The notes: generated from the letters alone by a model not told the origin. Positions 45,095 to 53,488 are shown, counted from the first letter of the stretch. The stretch: 64,000 nt of DNA from Actinophytocola oryzae (GCF_004364325.1 NZ_SOCP01000021.1:146025-210024), one strand, 5' to 3'. Made by a program: numbers and translations.

Positions 45095-45801
45095 TCGTGC
45101 TCCTGCACTCGCTGGCCATGTCCGGTGAGCTGTGGCGCCCGCTCGCCGACCGTCTCGACGGGCCCGTCGTGGCGATGGACGCCCGCGGTCACGGCCGGTC
45201 CGCCTGGGACGGTTCGGCGTTCACGGTCGAGGACCTCGCCGCCGACGTCGCCGCGCTGATCGAGGCGCGGGCCGACGGGCCGGTCGCGGTCGGCGGCATG
45301 TCGATGGGCGGTTGCGTGGCCATCGCGCTGGCGGGCACCCGCCCCGAGCTGGTCAGCAGGCTGTTCCTGGCCGACACGACGGCGAACTACGGCCCCGGCC
45401 GGGTGACGACGTGGGCGGAGCGCGCGGGCAAGGCCATCCGCGAGCCACGCGACAGGCAGCTGGCCTTCCAGCTCGACCGGTGGTTCTCCCCGGAGTTCGT
45501 CGAGCGGGAGCCGGCGGAGGTCAAGCGCGTGTCCGCGTTGTTCCTGGCCACGAACGCGCGTGCCCACGCGCAGGCGTGCCTGGCGCTCGGCGCGTTCGAC
45601 GGCACCGGCCTGCTGCCGAGGATCACCGCGCCCACGCTGGTCGTGGTGGGGGAGCACGACTACGCGACCCCGGTCGCGATGGCGCGGACGCTCGCCGACG
45701 GGATCCCGAACGCCACGCTGACGGTCCTCGGGAACGCACGGCACTTCAGCGTGTTCGAGGCGCCGGGTGCGCTCGACCAGGCGGCCGGGTTCCTGTCGTG
45801 A
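45091..45801 (+). CDS. Alpha/beta hydrolase (enol-lactonase-like)
   Basis: A 236-residue hydrolase with nucleophile Ser in GGMSMGGC, an acid in VVVGEHDYATP and catalytic His in GNARHFSVFE. The length and layout match 3-oxoadipate enol-lactonase-type proteins. The GTG start overlaps the stop of the iron-sulfur subunit. It could open a ring or cleave an ester made in the same route, which would fit a catabolic operon. The short 30-codon frame after it has no supporting feature and is not annotated. Confidence 0.87.
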   Translation: MIVLLHSLAMSGELWRPLADRLDGPVVAMDARGHGRSAWDGSAFTVEDLAADVAALIEARADGPVAVGGMSMGGCVAIALAGTRPELVSRLFLADTTANYGPGRVTTWAERAGKAIREPRDRQLAFQLDRWFSPEFVEREPAEVKRVSALFLATNARAHAQACLALGAFDGTGLLPRITAPTLVVVGEHDYATPVAMARTLADGIPNATLTVLGNARHFSVFEAPGALDQAAGFLS

Positions 45802-45935
45802 GCCGCCGCGGCACCGTGCGGACGGTGTCCACGCCGGACCCGGCGTACCTTGGGTCGGTGCCGGCGCGGTGGCCGGACGTGCTGGACTGATCGTCGACAG
45901 GGTTCACGAGCAGGTATCGGACAGGGGGAGGGCGG

Positions 45936-46709
45936 GTGGCGAGTGACGTCCCGGCGGTCTCGTCGGCGGTGCGCATCCTGGAGCGGCTGTCGGTGTCGTG
46001 GCCTGCGGCCGTGGCGCCGAAGGACCTCGTCAACGAGCTGGGGTTGAACAGGAGCACGTGCTACAACATCCTCGCCACGCTGCAGCGCCTCGGCTGGGTG
46101 ACGTCGACGGGGGAGCGGTCGGGCTGGATGCTGGGCCCGAAGCTGCTGACGCTGACCGGTGTCCCCGACGACATGACCGCGGCGATAGCCCAGCAGGAGA
46201 TCGACGAGCTGGCGCGCCGCCTCGGCTTCGTGGTGTTCGTGGCGGAGGCCGACGGCGCGGGTGGTTACGTGGTGACGGTGAAGGCCGAACGCCAGATGGG
46301 TGTCCGGGTGACCGTCAGCGTCGGCGAGGGCTTCCCGTTCTCCGCGCCCGCGCTGATGCAGGCCCACCTGGCGTGGCAGGCGCCGTCGACGGTGGACGAG
46401 CTGGTGGACCGCCACGGCCTCAAACAGTTCACCCAGCACACGGTGACCGACCGCGAGGAGCTGCACCAGGTCCTCGCCGCGATCCGCACCCGCGGCTACT
46501 CGACGAGCATCCAGCAGTACGACATGGCCCAGAGCGGCGTGGCGGCCCCCATCTTCGACCGCAGGGGCCGACCGACCCGTGTGGTCTGCTCGTTGGCGTT
46601 CTTCACCGAGCTGCACGCGGACAACGTGGCCCGCATCGGCGCCCTGGTCGGCGACTGCGCCGACCGGATAACGGCCCGCACCGGCGGCAGGCGGCCCACC
46701 ACCGGGTGA
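45936..46709 (+). CDS. IclR family transcriptional regulator
   Basis: A 257-residue regulator with an N-terminal winged helix (AVRILERLSVSW, LVNELGLNRSTCYNILATLQRLGWV) and an IclR effector domain. IclR proteins control aromatic and small-acid catabolism. GTG 45936 follows GGGGGAGGGCG. It sits at the end of the molybdenum-hydroxylase operon after a 134-base gap, so it has its own promoter. Its end is six bases from the convergent tryptophan dioxygenase gene. Confidence 0.92.
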   Translation: MASDVPAVSSAVRILERLSVSWPAAVAPKDLVNELGLNRSTCYNILATLQRLGWVTSTGERSGWMLGPKLLTLTGVPDDMTAAIAQQEIDELARRLGFVVFVAEADGAGGYVVTVKAERQMGVRVTVSVGEGFPFSAPALMQAHLAWQAPSTVDELVDRHGLKQFTQHTVTDREELHQVLAAIRTRGYSTSIQQYDMAQSGVAAPIFDRRGRPTRVVCSLAFFTELHADNVARIGALVGDCADRITARTGGRRPTTG

Positions 46710-46715
46710 CGCCGG

Positions 46716-47405
46716 TCAGAGGCTCGCGCGCAGCTCCCACAGCTCCGGGTAGAAGTGGCCGCGACCGGTCAGGCTCACCGCGCCCGCCGTACCGCCGGTG
46801 CCCGGTCGGCTGCCGATCTGCCGTTCGACGGTGTGGACGTGCCGCTGGCGGAACATCGACCACGCCTGGTCGTGGTCGACCAGCGCCTCGGCCAGCTCCC
46901 ACAGCGCCTGGTGCTCGCGGCGGTTCATGGCGATCTCCCCGTACGCCGCCGACCGCTCCGCGCGGGTGGCCACGGAGAAGCCCGCCTTGCCCAGCACGGT
47001 CAGGAAACCGTCCCACAGCGTGGGTTCACGGCCGCCCCGGGCCGACAGCAGCTCGATCTGCCTGAACTGCGCCGACTGCAGGCCGCTCGCCGTGCCGAGC
47101 GCGTCGCGGAAGCGCAGGAAGTCCTGCGGTGCCATGGTGTCCAGCACGTCGAAGTGCGTGGCGAGCATCCGCGCGATCGTGTGGCACCTGCGCAGCCGCG
47201 ACCTCGGCGGGTAGGTCTCGCCCGCGAGCAGGTCGTCACGGGCCGCGGTCAGCTCGGTGAGCATCTGGCGGAACCACAGCTCGCACGTCTGGTGCACGGT
47301 GATGAACAGCAGCTCGTCGTGTTCGGTGGATCTGGGGTGGCGCTGGCCGAGCAGCTCCGGCAGCCGGAGGTACTCGCTGTAGGTCGGGAGCACGTGGTTC
47401 CTCAC
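46716..47405 (-). CDS. kynA: Tryptophan 2,3-dioxygenase
   Basis: A 229-residue haem dioxygenase. PTYSEYLRLPELLGQ at the start, TVHQTCELWFRQML, the haem-ligand region QAWSMFRQRHVHTVERQIG and the substrate loop GTGGTAG are all diagnostic. It opens the indole ring of tryptophan to N-formylkynurenine. It is shorter than standard 260-280-residue enzymes because the N-terminal extension is missing. GTG 47405 overlaps the stop of the diiron oxygenase gene. It ends a five-gene reverse operon that also encodes an arylformamidase. Confidence 0.9.
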   Translation of the reverse strand: MRNHVLPTYSEYLRLPELLGQRHPRSTEHDELLFITVHQTCELWFRQMLTELTAARDDLLAGETYPPRSRLRRCHTIARMLATHFDVLDTMAPQDFLRFRDALGTASGLQSAQFRQIELLSARGGREPTLWDGFLTVLGKAGFSVATRAERSAAYGEIAMNRREHQALWELAEALVDHDQAWSMFRQRHVHTVERQIGSRPGTGGTAGAVSLTGRGHFYPELWELRASL

Positions 47406-48310
47406 AGGAGCTGGTGGGCCGCGAAGGCTTCCTCGGCGCCGGGCACGTCGAGGACCCCCGCGGACCGGAACGTGCGCACGGTCGCGCGGCAGATGTCGGC
47501 GTTGCTGCCGGACCGCTCGTAGGTGTCGGCCACGACGGCCGCCGCGGTCCCACCGTCCACACCGGACATCAGCAGCGACGCGCGGATCGGCTCGGTGTCC
47601 CACGTCAGGCACGCCTGGACCATCGCGGGCAGGGTGTGTGCCACGGGCTCATGCAGCCGGGGCTCCAGGTTCACCCACAGGTCGTGGAAGAACCCGGCGA
47701 AGAAGCGGTGGTGGTGGCCCTCGTCCTTGGCGTGGTCGCGCGTGAGGTCCCGCACCACGGTCATGACCGTCCGGTCGTTCGGGATCTCGTTGAGCACCGC
47801 GGTGATCAGCGTCTCGAACACCACGGTCTGCAGCAGCGGCACCAGGGACGGCTCGTCGGGCATCAGCCGCGCGCCGACCTCCTCCAGCCGGTCGACGAAC
47901 CCGCCGAAGTCCCACGGCGGGATGGCGACGCCCGTGTCCGCCGCGATCTGGTCGGCGAGGTCGAGGCTGTAGAGGGCGTGGTAGCCCTCGTCGCAGTAGA
48001 CCTTGAACGCGTCCATCCTGGCCTGGTTCGGCAGGTCGAACCCGGCGCGGTTGTTGGCGATCCGCTCCGCCGTGGTGTTCACGACCCTCGTCTCCAGGTG
48101 GGTCGTCGACAGCAGGAACTGGTACAGGTGCCGGATCGTGAGCACCCGGCGCTGCTCGTCGGTGAGGCAGCCGAGTGCCTCGTGCGCGAGGTAGGGCACC
48201 TGGTCCTGCGGGTAGAACACCTTGCCCTGGTCGGTCTCGTCGGCGAACATCCTGCGCGTGCCAGCCCGCACGCCCGCGGTGTCGTACCAGCGGTCGAACG
48301 CCCCGCTCAC
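47402..48310 (-). CDS. AurF/CmlI-like diiron N-oxygenase
   Basis: A 302-residue protein with the carboxylate-bridged diiron pattern of AurF: Glu73 (HLETR), Glu108-x-x-His111 (CDEGYH), Glu166 (FETL) and His193, Glu197, His200 (HAKDEGHH). These enzymes oxidise aryl or alkyl amines to hydroxylamine, nitroso or nitro groups. It overlaps the aminotransferase and dioxygenase genes by four bases each. In this operon a kynurenine-derived aniline is the obvious candidate substrate, but a side-chain amine is also possible. Confidence 0.87.
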   Translation of the reverse strand: MSGAFDRWYDTAGVRAGTRRMFADETDQGKVFYPQDQVPYLAHEALGCLTDEQRRVLTIRHLYQFLLSTTHLETRVVNTTAERIANNRAGFDLPNQARMDAFKVYCDEGYHALYSLDLADQIAADTGVAIPPWDFGGFVDRLEEVGARLMPDEPSLVPLLQTVVFETLITAVLNEIPNDRTVMTVVRDLTRDHAKDEGHHHRFFAGFFHDLWVNLEPRLHEPVAHTLPAMVQACLTWDTEPIRASLLMSGVDGGTAAAVVADTYERSGSNADICRATVRTFRSAGVLDVPGAEEAFAAHQLL

Positions 48311-49488
48311 GACAGAACCCCGGCGAGACGGTCGATCCCGGTCGCGACGGTGTCCGCGCCGGTCGCGTGGCAGAGCCGGAACCAGCCGGGCTCCGGGGCG
48401 GCGAAGACGCTGCCCGGCAGGATGTTCACCCGACCCTCACGCAGGATCCGTTGCCATAACGTGTGTTCGTCGGTGCCGCCCAGGTGCGGGCGCAGGTCCG
48501 TCCACAGCGAGAACCCGCCGTCCGCGCGGACGTACCCGATGCCCGCGTCGTCCAGCAGCGCCATCGTCGCCGTCGCCGAGGCGTGCAGCCGCCTGCGGCT
48601 CTCGGTGAGGAACCCCTCGACCCAGTCGCCGTCGCTCAGCAGGTGCGTGACGAGCGCCTGCGTGTGGGTCGACACCGGCGCGAAGTAGGCGAGCGCGCGG
48701 GCCGCGGCCAGCACCTCCGGATCGCGGGTGTGCAGCACGCCGACCTTGAGCCCGGACAGGCCGAAGTCCTTGGCCAGACCCCAGATCGCGTGCACGTTCC
48801 GCTCGCCGACCATGCTGGTGAACTCGGCGCCGAAGGTGGAGTTGGCGTAGATCTCGTCGGCGATCACGTCCACCGAGTGCGCCGTCGCCACCCTCACGAC
48901 GTCCCGCAGCACGGTGGGGGAGTGCACGTGGCCGATCGGGTTCGACGGCGAGGTGACCGCGATCGCCCGCACGGGGACGCCTTCGCGTCTCGCCTCGGTG
49001 AGCGCGCGGTCGATCGCGACCGGGTCGAGTGCGAACCCGTCGTCGGGGCTCAGGTACACGGGCAGCAGCCGGGCGCCGGAGCGGGCGGTGAGATCGGTGT
49101 CGAACGCCGCGTAGTACGGCGCGGGCACGAGGATCACGTCGCCGGGGTCGCACAACGTGGTGGCGACGATGTCCAGGGCCGCGGTGGCGCCGCTGACGAC
49201 GACCAGGTCCTCCGCGTCGACACCGGGCCACACGGGCGCCAGCAGCGTGGCGACGGCCGAGCGCAGCTCCGGTGTGCCGTAGAGCAGTCCGTAGTGGACG
49301 TCGGCCTGGCGTGGCGGCACCGACAGGCGAGGCGCCAGCAGGTCCCAGACGAGCCGGTTGTCCGCGGTGCCGAGGTTGACGTAACCGCCGGGGTTGCCAG
49401 GACCGTACGGGTCGGCCTCGGCCTCGAAGTGCGCGGCCGCGATGGCAGGCACGTCGGCGGCGAGGAGCTTCGCCGCGCGGGAGGTCAT
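48307..49488 (-). CDS. PLP-dependent class I aminotransferase (ACC-synthase-like)
   Basis: A 393-residue fold-type I enzyme. The PLP lysine lies in LAKDFGLSGLKVG near residue 237, with SGATAALDIV and SPSNPIGHVHS earlier. Sequence style is closest to ACC-synthase-like aminotransferases. Codon 344 (48457-48459) is TTA. With tryptophan dioxygenase and formamidase nearby it could act on kynurenine, giving a keto acid that cyclises to a kynurenic acid, or on a later intermediate. It overlaps both neighbouring genes by four bases. Confidence 0.88.
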   Translation of the reverse strand: MTSRAAKLLAADVPAIAAAHFEAEADPYGPGNPGGYVNLGTADNRLVWDLLAPRLSVPPRQADVHYGLLYGTPELRSAVATLLAPVWPGVDAEDLVVVSGATAALDIVATTLCDPGDVILVPAPYYAAFDTDLTARSGARLLPVYLSPDDGFALDPVAIDRALTEARREGVPVRAIAVTSPSNPIGHVHSPTVLRDVVRVATAHSVDVIADEIYANSTFGAEFTSMVGERNVHAIWGLAKDFGLSGLKVGVLHTRDPEVLAAARALAYFAPVSTHTQALVTHLLSDGDWVEGFLTESRRRLHASATATMALLDDAGIGYVRADGGFSLWTDLRPHLGGTDEHTLWQRILREGRVNILPGSVFAAPEPGWFRLCHATGADTVATGIDRLAGVLS

Positions 49489-50258
49489 CCGACCCCCTGC
49501 GTGAGCAGTCCAGGGTGGACGCCGAGGCCCATCGACGCGTCGATCACCGCGCCGTGCAGGGCCGAGGCGTGCTCGCCGGTCAGCCACCACACCACCGAGG
49601 CGATCTCCTCGGGCCGGAGTAATCGGCCACCGGGCAGCCTCGCCTCGAGCGCGGCACGCTGCTCCGGGGTCAGGGCGGCGAGCGTGCTCGCCTCCAGCAT
49701 GGGTGTCTCCACCGCGCCGGGGCTGACCGCGAACATGCCCACCGGCGAGTGCACGAGCTCCGCGGCGAGGTGGCGGGTGAGGTAGGCGAGTGCGGCCTTG
49801 CTCATCCCGTCCGCCACGTGGAAGCCCGGGAAGACGGAGACCCCACCGCCTACGCTCGCGATGTTGACGACCTTCCCGTAGCCGCGTTCGAGCATGCCGG
49901 GCAGCAGCCGCTGGATCAGCCACAGCGGACCGACGCTGTTGATGCGCAGGAACGCGGCGGACCGCTCGTGCTCGGGGCCCTCGACGTGGTCGACGACCGT
50001 CGCCGAGCCGACCGCGGCGTTGTTGACCAGCACGTCGACCGGCCCCGGCAGCGCCTCGAGCAGCCGCTCGTGGCTCTCCCAGTCACCCTGGTCCAGCTCG
50101 AAGGCCGCGCACTCGGCGCCGGTCTCGGCGACCAGCGTCTCCGCGCGGTCCTTGCCGAACCGGTAGGTGAACCACACTCGGTCGCCCGCCTCGGCGAACC
50201 GCCGCACACAGGCGCGGCCGATCCCACCGGAGCCTCCGGTGATCAGTACGTTGCGCAT
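49485..50258 (-). CDS. Short-chain dehydrogenase-like protein lacking catalytic Tyr
   Basis: A 257-residue classical SDR with TGGSGGIG for NAD(P), NNAAVG and VVNIASVGG. The normal Tyr-xxx-Lys pair is Asp150-GMS-Lys154 here, so the catalytic tyrosine is replaced by aspartate; the nucleotide supports this clearly. It may be a pseudo-enzyme, use a different residue or perform another reaction. Codon 213 is TTA (49620-49622). It overlaps the aminotransferase start by four bases. Confidence 0.87.
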   Translation of the reverse strand: MRNVLITGGSGGIGRACVRRFAEAGDRVWFTYRFGKDRAETLVAETGAECAAFELDQGDWESHERLLEALPGPVDVLVNNAAVGSATVVDHVEGPEHERSAAFLRINSVGPLWLIQRLLPGMLERGYGKVVNIASVGGGVSVFPGFHVADGMSKAALAYLTRHLAAELVHSPVGMFAVSPGAVETPMLEASTLAALTPEQRAALEARLPGGRLLRPEEIASVVWWLTGEHASALHGAVIDASMGLGVHPGLLTQGVG

Positions 50259-50267
50259 TCCGCCCCT

Positions 50268-51074
50268 TCAGAGGAGAACGTCGAGGACACGCCGCCCGAG
50301 CGGGTCGTCCGGGTCGGCCAGTCCCAGCGGGAGGTCGAAGTGGTGACGCCCGGGCACCGTGAACGCGTCGACGGACACCCCGGCCCCGGCCGCCGCGGCC
50401 ACGAGCATGTCCTGCTGTGCCGGGAAGCCCGCCGTCTCGTCCGCGCCGTGGGCGGCGAGCAGCAGCGGCGGCGCGGCCTCGCGCAGCACGTGGACCGGGC
50501 TGTTGCGCCGCGCCTCGTCCGAGGACAGCCGGATCGCGGGGCCGATCGAGGTGTGCAGCAGCGGCTCCAGGTCGTAGAGGCCGCTGAGCAGCACCGCGGC
50601 ACGCAGTGGCACGTCGCCGAGGCACATTCCTGCCAACTGGGCGCCCGCGGAATGCCCGACGAGTACGATCCGGTGTTCGTCAATCCCCAGTTTGGCCGCA
50701 TTCCGGTACAACCAGCGAACGCCGCGACGAACCATTGCGGAGATCTCGTCCAACCGATATAAGGGCGCGAGCCCGTAACCGAGCGCGGCGAAGGCGGCGC
50801 CCTGTTTCACGGCGTCGACGGCCGCGAACGACGATTCCGCCTCGGTCAGTTCCTGCCAGTACCCGCCGTGCACGAACACCAGCAGCGGCGCGCCGGACTC
50901 GGTGGCGGGGAAGAAGTGCAGGCGCTCGGACTCCCCTGGCGCATAACGGACATCCAGCCAGGACAGTGTCCGGCGGGCCGAGGCGGAACGCTCCGCGTAC
51001 TCGGCGAGGAACGGATCGGGGGCCACGGATATCCCGGGTAGATAGGCCTCGTCGAGTGATGGCGGCGCGTGCAC
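50268..51074 (-). CDS. Arylformamidase/kynurenine formamidase-like alpha/beta hydrolase
   Basis: A 268-residue hydrolase with the oxyanion motif HGGYW typical of arylformamidases, nucleophile Ser in GHSAGAQ, and GRHHFDLP as the catalytic His region. It would hydrolyse N-formylkynurenine to kynurenine, the step after the dioxygenase encoded in the same operon. Codon 105 is TTA (50760-50762). The GTG start leads the five-gene reverse unit, so its promoter lies right of 51074. Confidence 0.85.
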   Translation of the reverse strand: MHAPPSLDEAYLPGISVAPDPFLAEYAERSASARRTLSWLDVRYAPGESERLHFFPATESGAPLLVFVHGGYWQELTEAESSFAAVDAVKQGAAFAALGYGLAPLYRLDEISAMVRRGVRWLYRNAAKLGIDEHRIVLVGHSAGAQLAGMCLGDVPLRAAVLLSGLYDLEPLLHTSIGPAIRLSSDEARRNSPVHVLREAAPPLLLAAHGADETAGFPAQQDMLVAAAAGAGVSVDAFTVPGRHHFDLPLGLADPDDPLGRRVLDVLL

Positions 51075-51197
51075 GCGGTCACCTTATCGGGGGACCCTCG
51101 AGGAACTTACGGGCGTCCACCATTCCCGTTTTCCCGACTATTCGGTATTTGGTATGCGCCCGCGTCGCCTGAAACGGTCGAACAGGCCGGTGTCCGC

Positions 51198-51359
51198 GTG
51201 CTCGGCGTGGTGACCGGGCTGTGGCTCGCGGTGTACACGTTCTTCGGCACCGTGCTCCCGGTCGTGCTGCTCGGCCGCCCGGGGGTCATGGTGATCATCT
51301 GGCTCGGCCTGCTGGCACGGCACCGCGAGAGCGTGCTGATTCCGGCCGAGGTGGCGTAG
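51198..51359 (+). CDS. Possible small membrane protein
   Basis: A 53-residue frame from GTG with two hydrophobic stretches (VVTGLWLAVYTFFGTVLPVVLL and VMVIIWLGLLA). Longer in-frame starts would overlap the divergent formamidase start. No family is recognised and no clear ribosome-binding site was found, so it may not be a gene. Confidence 0.35.
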   Translation: MLGVVTGLWLAVYTFFGTVLPVVLLGRPGVMVIIWLGLLARHRESVLIPAEVA

Positions 51360-51443
51360 GACAGTCCCTCCCGAGCCTGCCCGGGCAGGTCACACCGGCT
51401 GCGTACCATCTGGGGAGTCGGCAGGCGGGGGAGAGGAGCAGGC

Positions 51444-52346
51444 GTGCGGCGATCCGCGCTGTTCGTGGTGCTGCTGGTGCTCCTGGGTGCGTGCACCACG
51501 GAGGACCCGGGCGAACCGGCCCCCACGCGCACGTCCACGACGAGCAGTGCCGCGCCGGTCAGGCGGGTGTACGTGTCACTGGGCGACTCCTACGCCACCG
51601 GCTACCGCCCGGCCGACGGCGGCGACCCCGCGGGCGCCACGAAGGACGGCTTCGCCTACCTGGTGGCTGCTCGGCGGGACCTGGAGCTGGTCAACGTCGC
51701 GTGCAGCGGGGCAACGTCCGGGCAGCTCGACACCAGCACCGACTGCGCACCGCCGAACCGTGCCCCCGACGCGCCGGACCCCGAGGGCCGCACGCAGCTG
51801 GACGCGGCCGTCCGGACGCTTCGCGACCACGCGGGCGAGGTGGGACTGGTGACGGTGATCATCGGCGGCAACGACCTGGCGCCGTGCGCGCAGGCCTCGG
51901 ACCCGCTGACCTGCGCGACCCAGGCCGTGACCGAGATCAGGGCCAACCTGGCCACAGTCCTGCCCACCCTGCGCGAGGCCGCGGGCGACGCCCCGATCCT
52001 GGGACTCACCTATCCGGACGTGTTCCTCGGCGCGTGGGTGTCACCCGCCTTCCCGGACGGCGAGCGGCTCGCCCGCCTGTCGGTCCCGCTGTTCCAGAAC
52101 TACTTCAACGACACCCTCAGGACCGAGTACGAGAAGATCGGCGCGAGGTTCGTCGACATCACCGAGTCGACCGGCGGCTACGGCCCCCTGACGGAGCTGA
52201 CCCAGGACCCCACGTACGGCCCGATCCCGGCCCCGGTCGCGAAGGTCTGCACCCTGACCTACTTCTGCACCCTGACGGACGTACACCCCACCAAACCCGG
52301 CCACGAGACGATCGCGACGGCCGTCCTCGACGCGCTGGGCGAGTAA
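51444..52346 (+). CDS. SGNH-hydrolase-type secreted lipoprotein
   Basis: A 300-residue protein with a lipoprotein signal (LLGAC, Cys at 17) and a Thr/Ser linker. The SGNH blocks are SLGDSYATGY (nucleophile Ser), GGNDLAPC and the C-terminal DVHPTKPGHE. It should be an esterase or lipase anchored outside the cell. The preceding gap shows no link to the kynurenine-type operon. It is followed by the third copy of the palindromic repeat. Confidence 0.92.
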   Translation: MRRSALFVVLLVLLGACTTEDPGEPAPTRTSTTSSAAPVRRVYVSLGDSYATGYRPADGGDPAGATKDGFAYLVAARRDLELVNVACSGATSGQLDTSTDCAPPNRAPDAPDPEGRTQLDAAVRTLRDHAGEVGLVTVIIGGNDLAPCAQASDPLTCATQAVTEIRANLATVLPTLREAAGDAPILGLTYPDVFLGAWVSPAFPDGERLARLSVPLFQNYFNDTLRTEYEKIGARFVDITESTGGYGPLTELTQDPTYGPIPAPVAKVCTLTYFCTLTDVHPTKPGHETIATAVLDALGE

Positions 52347-52350
52347 GCCG

Positions 52351-52409
52351 AACGCACTGAAGGACGCCTTCCTGACGCTGGGGGTAAGGAAGGCGTCCTT
52401 CAGTGCGTT
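52351..52409. repeat. Dispersed palindromic element, copy 3
   Basis: Arms beginning AACGCACTGAAGGACGCCTTCCT and its complement (23 bases perfect) flank a 12-base loop between two convergent genes. Same core as at 9363 and 19508. Confidence 0.85.
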
Positions 52410-52416
52410 TCCGGAC

Positions 52417-53325
52417 CTACGGGCGGCCGGGCAGGCGGTAGTTCGTGCCCAGCACGGTGCCGCGGCTCGGCTTGTACTGGTCGAAACCACGTGGGTCGCA
52501 CTGCAGGCCACCGTTGATGCAGTGGCTCACCAGTGCCGCCAGGGTCGGCTCGTCCCACGCGTTGAAGAAGTCGTAGTGCCACGTGTACCCGCGACCGCTC
52601 GCGAGCCGGACCTGCGACGTGTTCCCGTCGACGGGGAACGCGATCTTGAACTCGAGCATCGGCACCGGCCTCGGGTGCGATGACGGGCACACGCCGTTGA
52701 CCGGGTAGGCCATGTGCGACTTGTGGTCCGCCGAGTCGAGGTGCGTGCCGTCCCAGCAGCTGGGGGCCTGGAACCGCACGTTCATCTGCGTGCCGATCGG
52801 ACAGTTCGTCGGGAAGTCCCAGTTGAACGTGCTGTTGCCGCACTCCCAGCCCTCGACGTGCCCGGGATGGTTCCGGAACTCGTCGAGCGTCGAGCTGGGA
52901 CTGCCCACCACGTACCGCAGGCCCGGCGGGAACGGCCGCACGTCCTGGTACCGGATGATGCCGGACTTGTAGTAGATGACCTGCTTGAAGTTCGGGATCA
53001 CGGGCGTGTTCCCGTTGAACATCGTCGGGAACCAGTACGCCGACAGGTCGTCCGGCGCGAGGCACGACGTGGCACCGACGCCCGCACGCTGCAGCGAGGC
53101 GAGTGTCGTGGCCGCGTTCGTCGTCGTGTTGCCGGTGAAGCTGTGCTCGTGCGACGCACCGGGCAGGTTCGGCAGCACGATCGGGTCGTCGGACAGCCGG
53201 TGGGTGACCCCGCAGTTCACCTGGAACTCGTGATGGGTCACGTCGTCGGCTGGGTCGGCGCTCGCCGGGCCGCTGGTCACCAGCGCGGCCACGGCTAGCA
53301 CCGTGAGTACGAGTTGTCTACGCAT
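52417..53325 (-). CDS. Secreted DUF1996 domain protein
   Basis: A 302-residue protein with a Sec signal (MRRQLVLTVLAVAALVTSGPASA) and the DUF1996 hallmark SHEHSFTGNTTTNA, followed by conserved Cys residues. Such proteins are secreted by actinomycetes and fungi and are often attached to carbohydrate-binding modules; the activity is unknown. A perfect GGGAGAGCGCTCTCCC palindrome lies 26 bases upstream of its start, placing it under the LacI regulator encoded at 55231. Confidence 0.9.
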   Translation of the reverse strand: MRRQLVLTVLAVAALVTSGPASADPADDVTHHEFQVNCGVTHRLSDDPIVLPNLPGASHEHSFTGNTTTNAATTLASLQRAGVGATSCLAPDDLSAYWFPTMFNGNTPVIPNFKQVIYYKSGIIRYQDVRPFPPGLRYVVGSPSSTLDEFRNHPGHVEGWECGNSTFNWDFPTNCPIGTQMNVRFQAPSCWDGTHLDSADHKSHMAYPVNGVCPSSHPRPVPMLEFKIAFPVDGNTSQVRLASGRGYTWHYDFFNAWDEPTLAALVSHCINGGLQCDPRGFDQYKPSRGTVLGTNYRLPGRP

Positions 53326-53350
53326 CGACTCCTCCTCGGCAGGGTACAGA

Positions 53351-53366
53351 GGGAGAGCGCTCTCCC
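53351..53366. promoter_or_regulatory. LacI-type operator, site 1
   Basis: GGGAGAGCGCTCTCCC, a perfect 16-bp palindrome with the central CG of LacI-family operators, upstream of the DUF1996 gene. Confidence 0.85.
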
Positions 53367-53440
53367 ACTTACCGTAGCCGTCCGTGTCAAGTCCCGCCCT
53401 TGACACGCTCGCAACCTGCCCGCAACACTCTGGACCGAGT

Positions 53441-53456
53441 GGGAGAGCGCTCTCCG
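53441..53456. promoter_or_regulatory. LacI-type operator, site 2
   Basis: GGGAGAGCGCTCTCCG, one base from perfect, 33 bases upstream of the glycosidase start. Confidence 0.85.
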
Positions 53457-53488
53457 AACCCACTCCCCAACCCTGCTGAGGAGACGCG

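Noticed and set aside
45798..45890. 30-codon frame after the alpha/beta hydrolase
   Set aside because: No ribosome-binding site, signal or family feature; probably part of the IclR leader.
49485..50258. Ordinary active SDR call
   Set aside because: The catalytic Tyr position is Asp, so a standard reductase label would overstate the evidence.
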